A stretch of DNA of 64,000 nucleotides from Propionivibrio limicola (GCF_009469695.1 NZ_SSSR01000011.1:1-64000), one strand, 5' to 3'. Counted from the first letter of the stretch, positions 1 through 8,347 are shown. The notes: generated from the sequence alone by a model not told the origin. A program made the numbers and translations.

Positions 1-48
1 GAAAGGCTGGCATTCATACGCGCAGAATCCTCGCCGCCTCCTCTGATG

Positions 49-82
49 CCTACCGGGAGTCCATCCTTGGACTCGGGTAGGT
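49..82. terminator. Imperfect inverted repeat, possible terminator of a gene left of the window
   Basis: The arms CCTACCGGGAGTCCA and TGGACTCGGGTAGG are complementary apart from one extra base and enclose a four-base loop. No strong T-run follows on either strand, so this could be a weak terminator, a protein-binding palindrome or a repeat remnant. No gene was recognised in bases 1-150. Confidence 0.3.
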
Positions 83-154
83 TTGATGCGATTGCCCTGC
101 ATGGAAATGCCTGATATCACAACAATTTCCCATATTCGGGTATACTTTCGCGCG

Positions 155-362
155 TTTTAGGTTCCTTGCTTCACGACCGTGAAGCGGGTGAAATGGGAAG
201 CCGGTGACTCCTCAACAGGACATTCCGGCGCAGCCCCCCGCTGCTGTAGGCCCGACGACTCCGACAATATGCCACTGTGCGATGACTTGTTTCGCATGGG
301 AAGGCGCCGGAGAAGGATGAAGGCAAGCCAGAAGACCGGCCTGAGACGAATGTGGTGCCAAT
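155..362 (+). promoter_or_regulatory. Cobalamin (adenosylcobalamin) riboswitch upstream of cbiM
   Basis: The conserved cobalamin aptamer blocks occur in order: a GGTGAAATGGGAAGCCGGTG-like block near 187-206, the B12-box style core GCAGCCCCCCGCTGCTGTA near 231-249, GGGAAGGC near 299, and AGCCAGAAGACCGGCC near 327-342. In this family ligand binding switches off transcription or translation of cobalt uptake and B12 synthesis genes. It is followed by about 165 nt of leader and then cbiM, the first gene of the cobalamin operon. A -10-like TATACT at 141-146 would place the transcript start just ahead of the aptamer, but no good -35 is visible. A second aptamer of the same class lies upstream of btuB near 30.1 kb. 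Confidence 0.95.
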
Positions 363-487
363 CCTCGGGGTGAGGGGAAAGGTTCTGTCGATTCGCCATC
401 CGGTCTTCGTTACCGCCAGCAGGGCTCCCGCCGACGCTGACATTGCCTCACACGAATTCCCCCAAGGCTTTTCTTCCGATCTGATCC

Positions 488-519
488 CCCTCGCGACCGT
501 TTTTTCAGTTTCGCGAAGG
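488..519 (+). promoter_or_regulatory. Possible RBS-masking hairpin in the riboswitch expression platform
   Basis: CCCTCGCGA at 488-496 can pair with TCGCGAAGG at 511-519 with one mismatch, across a 14-nt T-rich loop. The 3' arm overlaps the start of the Shine-Dalgarno stretch AAGGAGAG (516-523), which lies a few bases before the cbiM ATG. No stem followed by a T-run typical of an intrinsic terminator was found between the aptamer and cbiM, so translational control by this hairpin is a reasonable inference. The pairing is read from sequence only. Confidence 0.45.
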
Positions 520-527
520 AGAGAATC

Positions 528-1205
528 ATGCACATCATGGAGGGCTTCCTGCCCGTCAAACACGCCATCGGCTGGGGCGTGGCCGCGGCGCCATTCGTGG
601 CCTACGGTATTTATTCGGTCAAAAAACAGATTGCCGCCAACCCGGAACAGCGCATGCTGCTCGGCGTGGCTGCCGCATTTTCATTCGTTCTCTCGGCACT
701 GAAAATCCCGTCGGTGACCGGCAGTTGCTCGCACCCGACCGGCACCGGCCTCGGCGCCCTGCTCTTCGGCCCGGCGGCGATGGCGCCGGTCGGCGCCGTC
801 GTCCTGCTCTTTCAGGCGCTGCTGCTCGCGCACGGCGGCTTGACCACGCTCGGCGCCAACATTTTCTCGATGGCGATTGTTGGCCCGTTTGCCGCCTACG
901 CGGTATTCAAGCTGGCACGCTCGCTCAAGGCATCGCTGGCCGTTTCCGTCTTCCTCGCCGCCAGCCTCGCCGACCTGCTGACCTATGTGACGACCTCGGT
1001 GCAACTGGCGATGGCCTTTCCCGATCCGCTCGGCGGTTTCATGGCCTCGTTCGCCAAGTTCGCCGGAATCTTTGCCGTCACGCAGATTCCGCTGGCGATC
1101 AGCGAAGGCCTGCTCACTGTGATGATCTTCAACGCGCTGGCGCGTTTCAACCCGAAAGAACTGCAGGACATGAAACTCACCGATACCGCGGAGGTGCGCG
1201 CATGA
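528..1205 (+). CDS. cbiM: Cobalt ECF transporter, substrate-binding membrane subunit CbiM
   Basis: A 225-residue polytopic membrane protein that captures Co2+ as the S-component of the CbiMNQO energy-coupling-factor importer. It begins MHIMEGFLP; the second-position His is the metal ligand conserved in CbiM/NikM proteins. The [11 protein letters not shown] motif near residues 65-75 is also typical. Most of the protein is hydrophobic, consistent with six or seven membrane spans. The start is supported by AAGGAGAG just upstream. It is the first gene of the operon behind the cobalamin riboswitch and overlaps cbiN by four bases. A nickel role (NikM) is possible by fold alone, but the context argues for cobalt. 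Confidence 0.97.
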   Translation: MHIMEGFLPVKHAIGWGVAAAPFVAYGIYSVKKQIAANPEQRMLLGVAAAFSFVLSALKIPSVTGSCSHPTGTGLGALLFGPAAMAPVGAVVLLFQALLLAHGGLTTLGANIFSMAIVGPFAAYAVFKLARSLKASLAVSVFLAASLADLLTYVTTSVQLAMAFPDPLGGFMASFAKFAGIFAVTQIPLAISEGLLTVMIFNALARFNPKELQDMKLTDTAEVRA

Positions 1206-1546
1206 AACGCTATCAAAACCTGCTGTTGCTGATCGCCGTCGTCGTGCTCGGCGTCGCGCCCCTGTGGCTCGTCGACAAGCAGGAAGCCGGACCGGATGGC
1301 GAGGAAGTCGCCATCTTCGGCGGCGCCGACGACAAGGCCAAGGGTGTGATCAGCGAAATCGACCCGGACTACCAGCCTTGGTTCGAGCCGTTGATCGAGC
1401 CGGCCAGCGGCGAAATCGCCTCGATGCTCTTTGCGCTGCAAGCCGCGCTCGGCGCCGGCTTCATCGGTTACTACCTCGGCGTCGCCCGCACCCGCGAGAA
1501 GATGAAGCGGGACGCCGAGGGCAACGAAGACGCGGCAGGCCGGTAA
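1202..1546 (+). CDS. cbiN: Cobalt transport protein CbiN
   Basis: A 114-residue auxiliary subunit of the cobalt ECF importer. CbiN helps load cobalt into CbiM. It has an N-terminal membrane helix (about residues 5-24), an extracytoplasmic loop carrying the family-typical stretch [19 protein letters not shown], and a second helix (about 75-97) followed by a charged cytoplasmic tail. The ATG overlaps the cbiM stop in an ATGA, indicating translational coupling. An in-frame opening continues upstream through cbiM but has no protein character, so the ATG at 1202 is chosen. Confidence 0.95.
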   Translation: MKRYQNLLLLIAVVVLGVAPLWLVDKQEAGPDGEEVAIFGGADDKAKGVISEIDPDYQPWFEPLIEPASGEIASMLFALQAALGAGFIGYYLGVARTREKMKRDAEGNEDAAGR

Positions 1547-1550
1547 CAAG

Positions 1551-2297
1551 GTGCTGATCGAGCAATGCGCGTATGGCAACCGCTGGCGAAAGGTTGCGCC
1601 GGCGGCCAAGGGGCTGTTCTGCCTCGGCGGCTTCATCGCCGCCTTTGCGGCCAGCCAGCCAGCGGCCGCGGCCGCCGTGGCCGGGCTGGTCGTACTGATC
1701 ACGGTCCTCGGTGCCGGCGTTCCCTTCCCGCGCTTCGTACGCGTCGCCTTGCCGCCGCTCGGCTTCCTGCTGCTCGGCTGTCTTTCGCTTGCCTATTCGC
1801 TCGATTTCCAGGGGGCAAGCAATGACTTCACCGTCCTCTGGCTGCCCAGCGGCTGGGCGCCGATCCGGCAACTGGCCGCCCGCTCCGGCGCGGCGCTGGC
1901 GGCGCTGCTCTTTCTGGCGCTGACGACGCCGATGATCGATCTGATCGCCCTGCTGCGCCGCCTGAAAATGCCGGAAGTGCTGCTCGAAATCATGGTGCTC
2001 TGCTACCGCATGCTCTTCGTTTTTTCCGAGGCGCTGCACGATACACGCACGGCGCAGGCGGCCCGCCTCGGCTACGCCACGCCCCGCCTGGCGCTGCGTT
2101 CGCTCGGCAGCCTGACCGCCAATCTGACGCTGCAAATCTGGCAGCGCGCCCACAGTCTGCATATCGCCGCGCAGTCGCGCAACAACGACGGCGCCTTCCG
2201 TTTTCTCGAACCGGAATACGCACATGTGCGACGCGATCTGACCATTGCCGCGCTTGGCGGTGCCTTGCTGATCGGCTTGGCCGTGGGGATGCCATGA
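1551..2297 (+). CDS. cbiQ: Cobalt ECF transporter T-component CbiQ
   Basis: A 248-residue transmembrane coupling subunit (EcfT class) that links the ATPase CbiO to CbiM. It has hydrophobic spans near residues 20-60 and 100-125, a final span near the C-terminus, and the cytoplasmic coupling region with the EcfT-style Ala-Arg-Gly motif here read as AQAARLGYATPR and HIAAQSRNNDG. The start is a GTG at 1551, four bases after cbiN; no nearer ATG keeps the conserved N-terminus. It overlaps the cbiO start by four bases. Confidence 0.93.
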   Translation: MLIEQCAYGNRWRKVAPAAKGLFCLGGFIAAFAASQPAAAAAVAGLVVLITVLGAGVPFPRFVRVALPPLGFLLLGCLSLAYSLDFQGASNDFTVLWLPSGWAPIRQLAARSGAALAALLFLALTTPMIDLIALLRRLKMPEVLLEIMVLCYRMLFVFSEALHDTRTAQAARLGYATPRLALRSLGSLTANLTLQIWQRAHSLHIAAQSRNNDGAFRFLEPEYAHVRRDLTIAALGGALLIGLAVGMP

Positions 2298-3250
2298 AGC
2301 CGCTGAAACACCAGCCGTCACACCGGCGAACGCCGGTGTCCAGCGCGGCGCCCGATTTTACGTACCTTTCTCCGCACGGTCTGGATTCCGGCATTCGCCG
2401 GAATGACGAGATTCTGCTGGCGTTCGAGGATGTTGCCTTCCGCTACCCGGACGGCAACACCGGCCTCGACGGCTGCTCGCTGAGCATCGTCCGTGGCAGC
2501 CGCAACGCGCTGATCGGCGCCAACGGCGCCGGCAAGACGACGCTGTTCCAGCACGCCAACGGGCTGCTGCGCCCGCAAAAAGGCGGCATTCGCTACGCCG
2601 GCCGCGCCATCGACTACAGCCGCGCCGGCCTGCGCCATCTGCGCAGCGAAGTCGGCCTCGTCTTCCAGAACCCCGACCAGCAACTGTTCTCGGCCAGCGT
2701 GCGCGAGGACGTTTCGTTCGGCCCGCTCAACCTCGGTCTCGACACGGAGACGGTGCGCCAGCGCGTGACCGCTGCCCTGCAAGCCGTCGGCATGGAAAAA
2801 TTCGCCGACCGGCCGGTACACAACCTGAGCTTCGGCCAGAAAAAACGCGTCTGCATCGCCGGCGTGCTGGCCATGCAGCCGCAACTGCTGATTCTCGACG
2901 AGCCGATGGCCGGGCTCGACCACGCCATGCGCGCCGAACTGCTGGCCGTGCTCGACGAGCTGCACGCGCGCGGTATCACGCTGCTGCTGGCGACCCACGA
3001 CATCGATTTCGCCTATCGCTGGGCCGACCGCATCCATCTGATGAGCTCCGGCCGCTGCACCAGCGCCTTCGCCGCGGCCGAGTTGCCCGACAACGCCGAA
3101 ACGCTGTCGGCTGCCGGTCTGCCGGTGCCCGGCGTCGTCGAACTGCACCGCTTGCTGGTAACGCGCCAGATACTCCCGGCGATCAGTTCGCCGCGCAGCC
3201 TTGCCGAACTGATCGCCCAACTGAACAACACGCAAAAGGATTTCCAATGA
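2294..3250 (+). CDS. cbiO: Cobalt ECF transporter ATP-binding subunit CbiO, with repeat-derived N-terminus
   Basis: A 318-residue ATPase that powers cobalt import. The Walker A motif is GANGAGKTT, the Q-loop is VFQNPDQQLF, the signature is LSFGQKKR and Walker B is LLILDEPMAGLD; the C-terminal tail is longer than a minimal NBD. The ATG at 2294 overlaps the cbiQ stop as ATGA. Residues about 8-39 are encoded by a dispersed palindromic repeat (2316-2409), and the ABC domain begins only at LLAFEDVAFRYPDG near residue 41. Only ATT and CTG codons are available as alternative starts next to the domain, so either the repeat is translated or a rare start is used. Confidence 0.95.
   Translation: MKPLKHQPSHRRTPVSSAAPDFTYLSPHGLDSGIRRNDEILLAFEDVAFRYPDGNTGLDGCSLSIVRGSRNALIGANGAGKTTLFQHANGLLRPQKGGIRYAGRAIDYSRAGLRHLRSEVGLVFQNPDQQLFSASVREDVSFGPLNLGLDTETVRQRVTAALQAVGMEKFADRPVHNLSFGQKKRVCIAGVLAMQPQLLILDEPMAGLDHAMRAELLAVLDELHARGITLLLATHDIDFAYRWADRIHLMSSGRCTSAFAAAELPDNAETLSAAGLPVPGVVELHRLLVTRQILPAISSPRSLAELIAQLNNTQKDFQ
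2316..2409. repeat. Dispersed palindromic repeat, type A copy 1, inside cbiO
   Basis: Two small hairpins face each other: CACCGGCGAACGCCGGTG followed by TCCAG, and CTGG followed by ATTCCGGCATTCGCCGGAAT. The halves are inverted copies of one unit with consensus close to TCATTCCGGCGAAAGCCGGA followed by ATCCAG. This resembles the dRS3-like and other small palindromic elements scattered through betaproteobacterial genomes. This copy lies just after the cbiO start codon and leaves the frame open. Other copies are at 6891-6960 and, as a half unit, at 10305-10331. Confidence 0.85.
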
Positions 3251-3278
3251 ACGCAACGCACCTCGGGAGACTCAACTG

Positions 3279-4073
3279 ATGCCCGGCAAAATCTGGTTTG
3301 TCGGCGCCGGCCCCGGCGATCCCGACCTGATCACCGTCAAGGGCCGCAAGCTCCTCGAGCAGGCCGGGGCGATTCTCTACGCCGGCTCGCTCGTCGATCA
3401 GGCGGCCACGCTGTACGCGCCGCAAGGCTGCGAAATCCGCGACTCGAAGGACATGACGCTCGACGAGATGACCGCCTGGCTGCTCGACCAGGCCAGCCGC
3501 CACGCCGTCGTCATTCGCCTGCAGACCGGCGACCCCGGCCTCTACGGCGCGCTGATCGAGATGACCCGCCCGCTGACCGCCGCCAAGGTCGAATGGGCCG
3601 TCGTGCCCGGAGTTTCCTCGGCGATGGCCTCGATGGCCGCCGCCGGCGAAACGCTGACGCTGCCGGAAGTCACGCAAACGGTCATCCTCACCCGCGTCGC
3701 CGGCCGCACGCCGATGCCCGCCGGTGAAGACCTCGAATCGCTGGCCAGCCACCACTGCACGCTGTGCATCTACCTCTCGATCACGTTGTTGCACGAAGTC
3801 CAGAACGCCCTGCGCGCTGCCGGCTGGCAGGAAGACGCGCCGATGCTGGTCGTGCAGAAAGCAAGCTGGCCGGGGCTGGAAAAGATCGTGCGCGGCACGC
3901 TCGCCGACATCAAGCAGAAATGCCAGGCCGAGAAGATTGGCAGCCAGGCGATGATCGTCGCCAGCCCGACGCTCGGCGCCGCCGACTGGGACGACCTCGT
4001 CCGCTCGAAGCTCTACGATCCGGCCTTCACCCATCGTTTCCGCAAGGCTTCAGGAGAAATCGCGCATGACTGA
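3279..4073 (+). CDS. cbiF: Precorrin-4 / cobalt-precorrin-4 C11-methyltransferase
   Basis: A 264-residue class III SAM-dependent tetrapyrrole methyltransferase that methylates C11 of the corrin precursor. The N-terminal FVGAGPGDPDLITVKG motif and RLQTGDPGLYGA motif form the SAM and substrate cleft; VPGVSSAMASMAAAG follows. The pattern AGSLVDQAAT and the full-length match to the CobM/CbiF family separate it from the other methylases of the operon. It starts 28 bases after cbiO and overlaps cbiX by eight bases. With CbiX, CbiD and CbiG present, the cobalt-early name CbiF fits better than CobM. Confidence 0.95.
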   Translation: MPGKIWFVGAGPGDPDLITVKGRKLLEQAGAILYAGSLVDQAATLYAPQGCEIRDSKDMTLDEMTAWLLDQASRHAVVIRLQTGDPGLYGALIEMTRPLTAAKVEWAVVPGVSSAMASMAAAGETLTLPEVTQTVILTRVAGRTPMPAGEDLESLASHHCTLCIYLSITLLHEVQNALRAAGWQEDAPMLVVQKASWPGLEKIVRGTLADIKQKCQAEKIGSQAMIVASPTLGAADWDDLVRSKLYDPAFTHRFRKASGEIAHD

Positions 4074-5052
4074 TACAAAAAAAACCACGCTCCTGCTCGC
4101 CGGCCACGGCTCGCGCAATCGCGAAGGCAACGAGGAAATCGAACGCTTCGCCGCCGACTGGCGGAAAATGCACCCGGACTGGCGCATCGAAGTCTGCTTC
4201 ATCGAGCACGCCGACGTGCTGCTCAACGAAGGTCTCGACCGTGCGGCCAAGGGCGCCGAACGCGTCGTACTAATCCCCTTCATCCTCAACGCTGCCGGCC
4301 ACGTCAAGATGGAAATGCCGGCCGCTCTGGAAACGGCACGCGAACGCCACCCCGATGTCGAATTCATCGTCACCCGTCACCTCGGCATGGGCCGCGACAT
4401 TTTCGAGGTACTGCAACACCAGCTCGAAACGCAGATGCAGGCGCTCGACGTGCCCGATCCGCAGACCACCGGCGTCATCCTGCTCGGCCGCGGCTCATCC
4501 GATATCGGCGCCAACGGCGAACTGGCGCGCATGGCCCGCTGGATCTTCGAAGCCAACGATCATGAACTCGTCGACCTCGCCTTCACCGGCGTCACCTGGC
4601 CGCGGCTGGAAACGGTCGTGCAGCGGCAGGTCAAGCTCGGCATGACGCAAATCTGCGTGATCCCGGTCTATCTCTTTACCGGCGTGCTGATCGAGCGCAT
4701 CCAGGGCCAGATCGAACGTCTCCGGCAGCAGTATCCGCAGATCGCCTTCGCGCTCGGCGAGCACTTCGGCTTCGAACCGGAAATTTACGAAATTCTCGAC
4801 AAACGCGTCGAAAGTAGCGAACTGCGCGGCGAACTTTCCGAAGGCACGCTGCTCGAATGCGACGGCTGCAAATACCGCGAAGCCGCCGAAGAGGAACACC
4901 TGCACGACCACAGCCACACAGCGACCGGCGGTTGCGGCCATCACGGCCATGCCCACCAAGAGAGTGGAAACACGCACGACCACAAACATGAGCATGACCA
5001 TGAGCACGGTCACTGCCACCACGATCATCAGCACGATCATTCGCACGACTGA
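4066..5052 (+). CDS. cbiX: Sirohydrochlorin cobaltochelatase CbiX (long form) with His-rich tail
   Basis: A 328-residue two-domain chelatase that inserts Co2+ into sirohydrochlorin, the committing step of the anaerobic B12 route. The first half has the catalytic AGHGSRNREG motif near residue 12; the second half has the parallel LLGRGSSDIGANG motif. The cysteine pair in ECDGCKYREA is seen in long CbiX proteins. The last ~54 residues are extreme in composition, with 21 histidines interspersed with Asp/Glu, plus two cysteines, suggesting cobalt storage or delivery. The gene overlaps cbiF and is followed six bases later by cbiC. Confidence 0.96.
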   Translation: MTDTKKTTLLLAGHGSRNREGNEEIERFAADWRKMHPDWRIEVCFIEHADVLLNEGLDRAAKGAERVVLIPFILNAAGHVKMEMPAALETARERHPDVEFIVTRHLGMGRDIFEVLQHQLETQMQALDVPDPQTTGVILLGRGSSDIGANGELARMARWIFEANDHELVDLAFTGVTWPRLETVVQRQVKLGMTQICVIPVYLFTGVLIERIQGQIERLRQQYPQIAFALGEHFGFEPEIYEILDKRVESSELRGELSEGTLLECDGCKYREAAEEEHLHDHSHTATGGCGHHGHAHQESGNTHDHKHEHDHEHGHCHHDHQHDHSHD

Positions 5053-5058
5053 AACGCC

Positions 5059-5730
5059 ATGACCACCAACACCGTCACCGAACAAATCACCGCCGCCGGC
5101 CGCGCCATCGAGCACGACTCGTTCTCGATCATCGACGCCGAAGCCGGTCCGCACGCCGCCTACACCGACGAGCAATGGCCGCTCGTGCGCCGGATGATTC
5201 ACGCCAACGCCGACTTCGAATTCAACGGCCTCACCGCCTTCCACCCGGAAGCCATGCAGGCCGGGCTGAAGGCCGTGCTCAAGCTCGACACGCCGGTCGT
5301 TGCCGATGTCGAAATGATCTGCGTCGGCCTCTCGAAGCCGCGTCTCGCGCACTTCGGCATGAGCACGCATCACTACATTTCCGACCCGGACGTGATCGAG
5401 CTAGCGCACCTCAACGACACCACGCGCGCCGTGCAAGCGATGCGCAAGGCGCACCGCTTGGGCAAGCTGGAAGGCGCCATCGTCGGCATCGGCAACGCGC
5501 CGACGGCGCTGCTCGAAGTCATCCGCCTGATTCGCGAAGAAGGCGTGCGCCCGGCGCTGATCGTCGGCATGCCGGTCGGCTTCGTCTCGGCCGCCGAATC
5601 GAAGGATCTGCTGATGACGGTCAACGACGTGCCGTGGGTCACCATCAAGGGCCGCAAGGGCGGCTCGACGCTCGTCGTTGCCGCCATCCATGCCATGCTC
5701 GGTCTGGCCGAAGCCCAGCAGAAACGCTGA
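5059..5730 (+). CDS. cbiC: Precorrin-8X / cobalt-precorrin-8 methylmutase
   Basis: A 223-residue enzyme that moves the C11 methyl group to C12, giving (cobalt-)hydrogenobyrinic/cobyrinic acid. Conserved family blocks are visible: VVADVEMICVGL, GIGNAPTALLEV, GMPVGFVSAAESK and GRKGGSTLVVAAIHAM. Length is normal for CbiC/CobH. It lies between cbiX and cbiD with almost no spacing, so it is part of the same transcript. Confidence 0.95.
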   Translation: MTTNTVTEQITAAGRAIEHDSFSIIDAEAGPHAAYTDEQWPLVRRMIHANADFEFNGLTAFHPEAMQAGLKAVLKLDTPVVADVEMICVGLSKPRLAHFGMSTHHYISDPDVIELAHLNDTTRAVQAMRKAHRLGKLEGAIVGIGNAPTALLEVIRLIREEGVRPALIVGMPVGFVSAAESKDLLMTVNDVPWVTIKGRKGGSTLVVAAIHAMLGLAEAQQKR

Positions 5731-5731
5731 A

Positions 5732-6871
5732 ATGAGCGACACCCCCGCAAAAGTCCGCAAGGGCGACGGCAAGCGCCAGCGCGGCAACCGCAGCGGTTTC
5801 ACCACCGGTGCCTGCGCGGCGGCGTCGGCACGGGCAGCGACGCTCGGCCTGCTGACCGGAGAGGTGCCGGCCAGCGTCGTCGGCCATCTGCCGAACGGGC
5901 AGGAGGTGAGCTTTGCCGTTGAAGAGGGTCACGTCGAGCTGGACATGGCCCGCGCCGTCATCGTCAAGGATGCCGGCGACGATCCTGACGCCACCAACGG
6001 CGCACATCTGACCGCCGACGTGCGCCGTCTGCCCGGTGCGGCCGGCCAGATCGTGCTCAAGGGCGGCGCAGGGGTCGGCACCGTCACCAAGGAAGGCCTC
6101 GGGCTGGAGGTCGGCGGCCCGGCAATCAATCCGGTGCCACGCCGCAACATCGCCGACAACGTGCGCGCCGTCGCCGGTTCGCTGCTTGAGAATGACGGAC
6201 TGGAAGTGACGATCTCCGTGCCCGGCGGCGAGGAGATGGCGCAGAAAACGCTCAATGCCCGCCTCGGCATCCTCGGCGGCATCTCGATCCTCGGCACCAC
6301 CGGCATCGTCCGCCCCTACTCGACGGCGGCCTTCCGCGCCAGCGTCGTACAGGCCGTCGATGTCGCCGCAAAACAGGGCAATACCAGCGTCGTGTTCACC
6401 ACCGGCGGCCGCAGCGAAAAATTCGCCATGCAGCAGTTGCCTGACCTCGACGAGGCCTGCTTCGTGCAGATGGGCGACTTCGTCAAGGCGGCGTTCCAGA
6501 CAGCGATCAAGCGCAAGATGGCCAACGTGTACATCGGCGCCATGGCCGGCAAACTGACCAAGATGGGCCAGGGCCTCGCCGTCACGCACGCCTGGAAAGC
6601 CGCCATCGACCGCGACCTGCTCGCCGACTGCGCGCAGGAAGTCGGCGCCGAACCGGCGCTCATCGAGGAAATCCGCAATGCCGAAACGGCCCGCTTCGCC
6701 GCCGAACGGCTGGCGGCGCTTGGCTTGGCGGTCGAATTCCACCGGGCACTGGCGAGAAAGGCCATCCGCAGCCTGAAAGCCTGCTACCCCGGCCCGTACC
6801 GGCTGACCGTGCTGGTTTGCGATTTCGACGGGGAATTCATCGTGCGCGTCGAGGAGGAAGAAGCGCAATGA
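5732..6871 (+). CDS. cbiD: Cobalt-precorrin-5B C1-methyltransferase CbiD
   Basis: A 379-residue SAM-dependent C1 methylase specific to the anaerobic (early cobalt) route. The N-terminal RSGFTTGACAAASARA signature is diagnostic, and TTGGRSEKFA and MGDFVKAAF are typical CbiD blocks. The ATG at 5732 follows the cbiC TGA by one base. An in-frame GTG/ATG further upstream would run into cbiC and adds nothing conserved. A palindromic repeat follows before cbiET. Confidence 0.96.
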   Translation: MSDTPAKVRKGDGKRQRGNRSGFTTGACAAASARAATLGLLTGEVPASVVGHLPNGQEVSFAVEEGHVELDMARAVIVKDAGDDPDATNGAHLTADVRRLPGAAGQIVLKGGAGVGTVTKEGLGLEVGGPAINPVPRRNIADNVRAVAGSLLENDGLEVTISVPGGEEMAQKTLNARLGILGGISILGTTGIVRPYSTAAFRASVVQAVDVAAKQGNTSVVFTTGGRSEKFAMQQLPDLDEACFVQMGDFVKAAFQTAIKRKMANVYIGAMAGKLTKMGQGLAVTHAWKAAIDRDLLADCAQEVGAEPALIEEIRNAETARFAAERLAALGLAVEFHRALARKAIRSLKACYPGPYRLTVLVCDFDGEFIVRVEEEEAQ

Positions 6872-6890
6872 CGTCGAACCATCCATCCCG

Positions 6891-6960
6891 CGTCATTCCG
6901 GCGCAAGCCGGAATCCAGAACGGCCGCAGACTGGACCCCGGCCTTCGCCGGGGTGACGGA
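6891..6960. repeat. Dispersed palindromic repeat, type A copy 2
   Basis: Two hairpin units face each other: GTCATTCCGGCGCAAGCCGG with AATCCAG, and CTGGACCCCGGCCTTCGCCG with GGGTGACGG. This is the same architecture as the copy inside cbiO. It fills the gap between cbiD and cbiET and would form a stable structure in the operon mRNA. A GTG at its right end is in frame with cbiET but has no ribosome-binding site. Confidence 0.85.
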
Positions 6961-6976
6961 TTCTTTTGGGAAATTT

Positions 6977-8263
6977 ATGACTGATTGCACTCTGATCGGC
7001 ATTCTCGATGATGGCTGGGGCGGCCTCTCCGACGCCGCCCGGCAACGGCTGCTGGCCGCCAGCGTGGTCATTGGCGCCGACCGCACGCTTGACCTCGTTC
7101 GCCCGCACCTGCCGGCAGAAACGGCGTATCACGACATGGACGGTGCGCTGGCCAAGGTGGCGGAATGGACGCTGACTGCGCTGGCCGAAAGCCGTTCCGT
7201 CGCCATTCTCGCCACAGGCGACCCGCTCTGCCACGGCCTCGCCGCCTGGCTGACCGGCAAACTCGATACGGCCATCGACATTCTGCCCAACCTCTCGACG
7301 CTGCAACTGGCCTGCGCCCGTTTCCGGCAACCGTGGCAGGACATCAAGATCGCCTCGATCCACTGCCAAGACGCCGGCGAATGGCACATCGACGCCACGC
7401 CGCAGCACGGCATCTACCCGGCTATGCGCGCCATCGCCCTGCACCCGCAGGTTTTCCTGTTCACCGGCCCGGACAACAACCCGGCGCGGTTGGCACGGGC
7501 GCTGCTGACCGCCGGTTACGTCAGCGACGAAGTCCGTTTGTCGGTTGCCTGCCGCCTGCACTTGCCGGACGAACAACTGTTCCCGACGCTGCCGCTCGAA
7601 CAGGCGGCGCAGATGGACTTCCCCGAGCCGAACGTCGTGCTCGTGCAGCGCAAGGAAAGCCCCGGCGCGCCATCCTTCGGCCTCGACGATCTCGAATACC
7701 TCCAGCGCAGCCCCGAAAAAGGCCTGATCACCAAGCAGGAAGCCCGCGCCCTGTCGCTGGCCAAGCTGCGCCTCCGGCCCGACGCCACCGTCTGGGACAT
7801 CGGCGCCGGCTCCGGCTCAATGGGTCTTGAAGCCGCCCGACTCGCGCCGCACGGCCATGTCTGGGCCATCGAAAAGAACGACGGCGATGCCGCTAATGCG
7901 CGCGCCAACGCCGCGCGCTTCCGCCTCAGCAACTACTCGCTGTTCGACGGCAAGGCACCGCAGCACCTCGACACCTGGCCGAACCCCGACGCCGTGTTCA
8001 TCGGCGGCTCGGGCGGCGAACTGGCCGAACTGATCCACCTGATTCTTGGCCGCCTCAATCCCGGCGGCCGGCTGGTGATGAATTTCGTCACGCTCGAAAA
8101 TCTGGCCACCGCCACCGCCGCGCTGAAGGAACTCGGCGCCGACTGGGACGTCGTCCAGCTGCAGGCCAGCCGCAGCCAGCCGATTCTCGACATGCACCGC
8201 ATGGCGGCACAGAACCCGGTGTGGATCGTTACGACCACGCGAACCGCGGCAGAAAATGCGTGA
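6977..8263 (+). CDS. cobL: Fused cobalt-precorrin-7 C5-methyltransferase / precorrin-6 C15-methyltransferase-decarboxylase (CbiE-CbiT)
   Basis: A 428-residue fusion. Residues ~1-200 form the CbiE class III methylase (TLIGILDDGWGGLS, ILATGDPLCHGLA); residues ~215-428 form the CbiT Rossmann methylase with SAM motif WDIGAGSGSMGLEAA and the PDAVFIGGSGGEL block. It methylates C5 and C15 and removes the C12 acetate carboxyl. The ATG at 6977 is chosen over an in-frame GTG at 6953 that lies inside the repeat. The fused form corresponds to CobL of the aerobic route, but the operon is otherwise of anaerobic type. A hairpin repeat follows. Confidence 0.95.
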   Translation: MTDCTLIGILDDGWGGLSDAARQRLLAASVVIGADRTLDLVRPHLPAETAYHDMDGALAKVAEWTLTALAESRSVAILATGDPLCHGLAAWLTGKLDTAIDILPNLSTLQLACARFRQPWQDIKIASIHCQDAGEWHIDATPQHGIYPAMRAIALHPQVFLFTGPDNNPARLARALLTAGYVSDEVRLSVACRLHLPDEQLFPTLPLEQAAQMDFPEPNVVLVQRKESPGAPSFGLDDLEYLQRSPEKGLITKQEARALSLAKLRLRPDATVWDIGAGSGSMGLEAARLAPHGHVWAIEKNDGDAANARANAARFRLSNYSLFDGKAPQHLDTWPNPDAVFIGGSGGELAELIHLILGRLNPGGRLVMNFVTLENLATATAALKELGADWDVVQLQASRSQPILDMHRMAAQNPVWIVTTTRTAAENA

Positions 8264-8269
8264 AAACCT

Positions 8270-8324
8270 TTCACCACAGAGACACAGAGAGATACTTTTC
8301 GTTTTTCTCTGTGTCTCTGTGGTT
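8270..8324. repeat. ACAGAG-type hairpin repeat, type B copy 1
   Basis: The arms ACCACAGAGACACAGAGA and TCTCTGTGTCTCTGTGGT are perfect 18-base complements enclosing a short AT-rich loop. The arm is built from short purine-rich units (ACAGAG/ACACAGAG). It occupies most of the cbiET-cbiL gap. The loop has TTTTTCTCT rather than a terminal T-run, so it is not a classical terminator. Related copies occur at 9136-9226, 23301-23379 and 43698-43789. Confidence 0.9.
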
Positions 8325-8347
8325 AATTGAATTTGAAAGCCACTGAC

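Noticed and set aside
725-1201. Upstream in-frame extension of cbiN through cbiM
   Set aside because: The extension is Arg-rich shadow sequence; the conserved CbiN N-terminus begins at the ATG at 1202.
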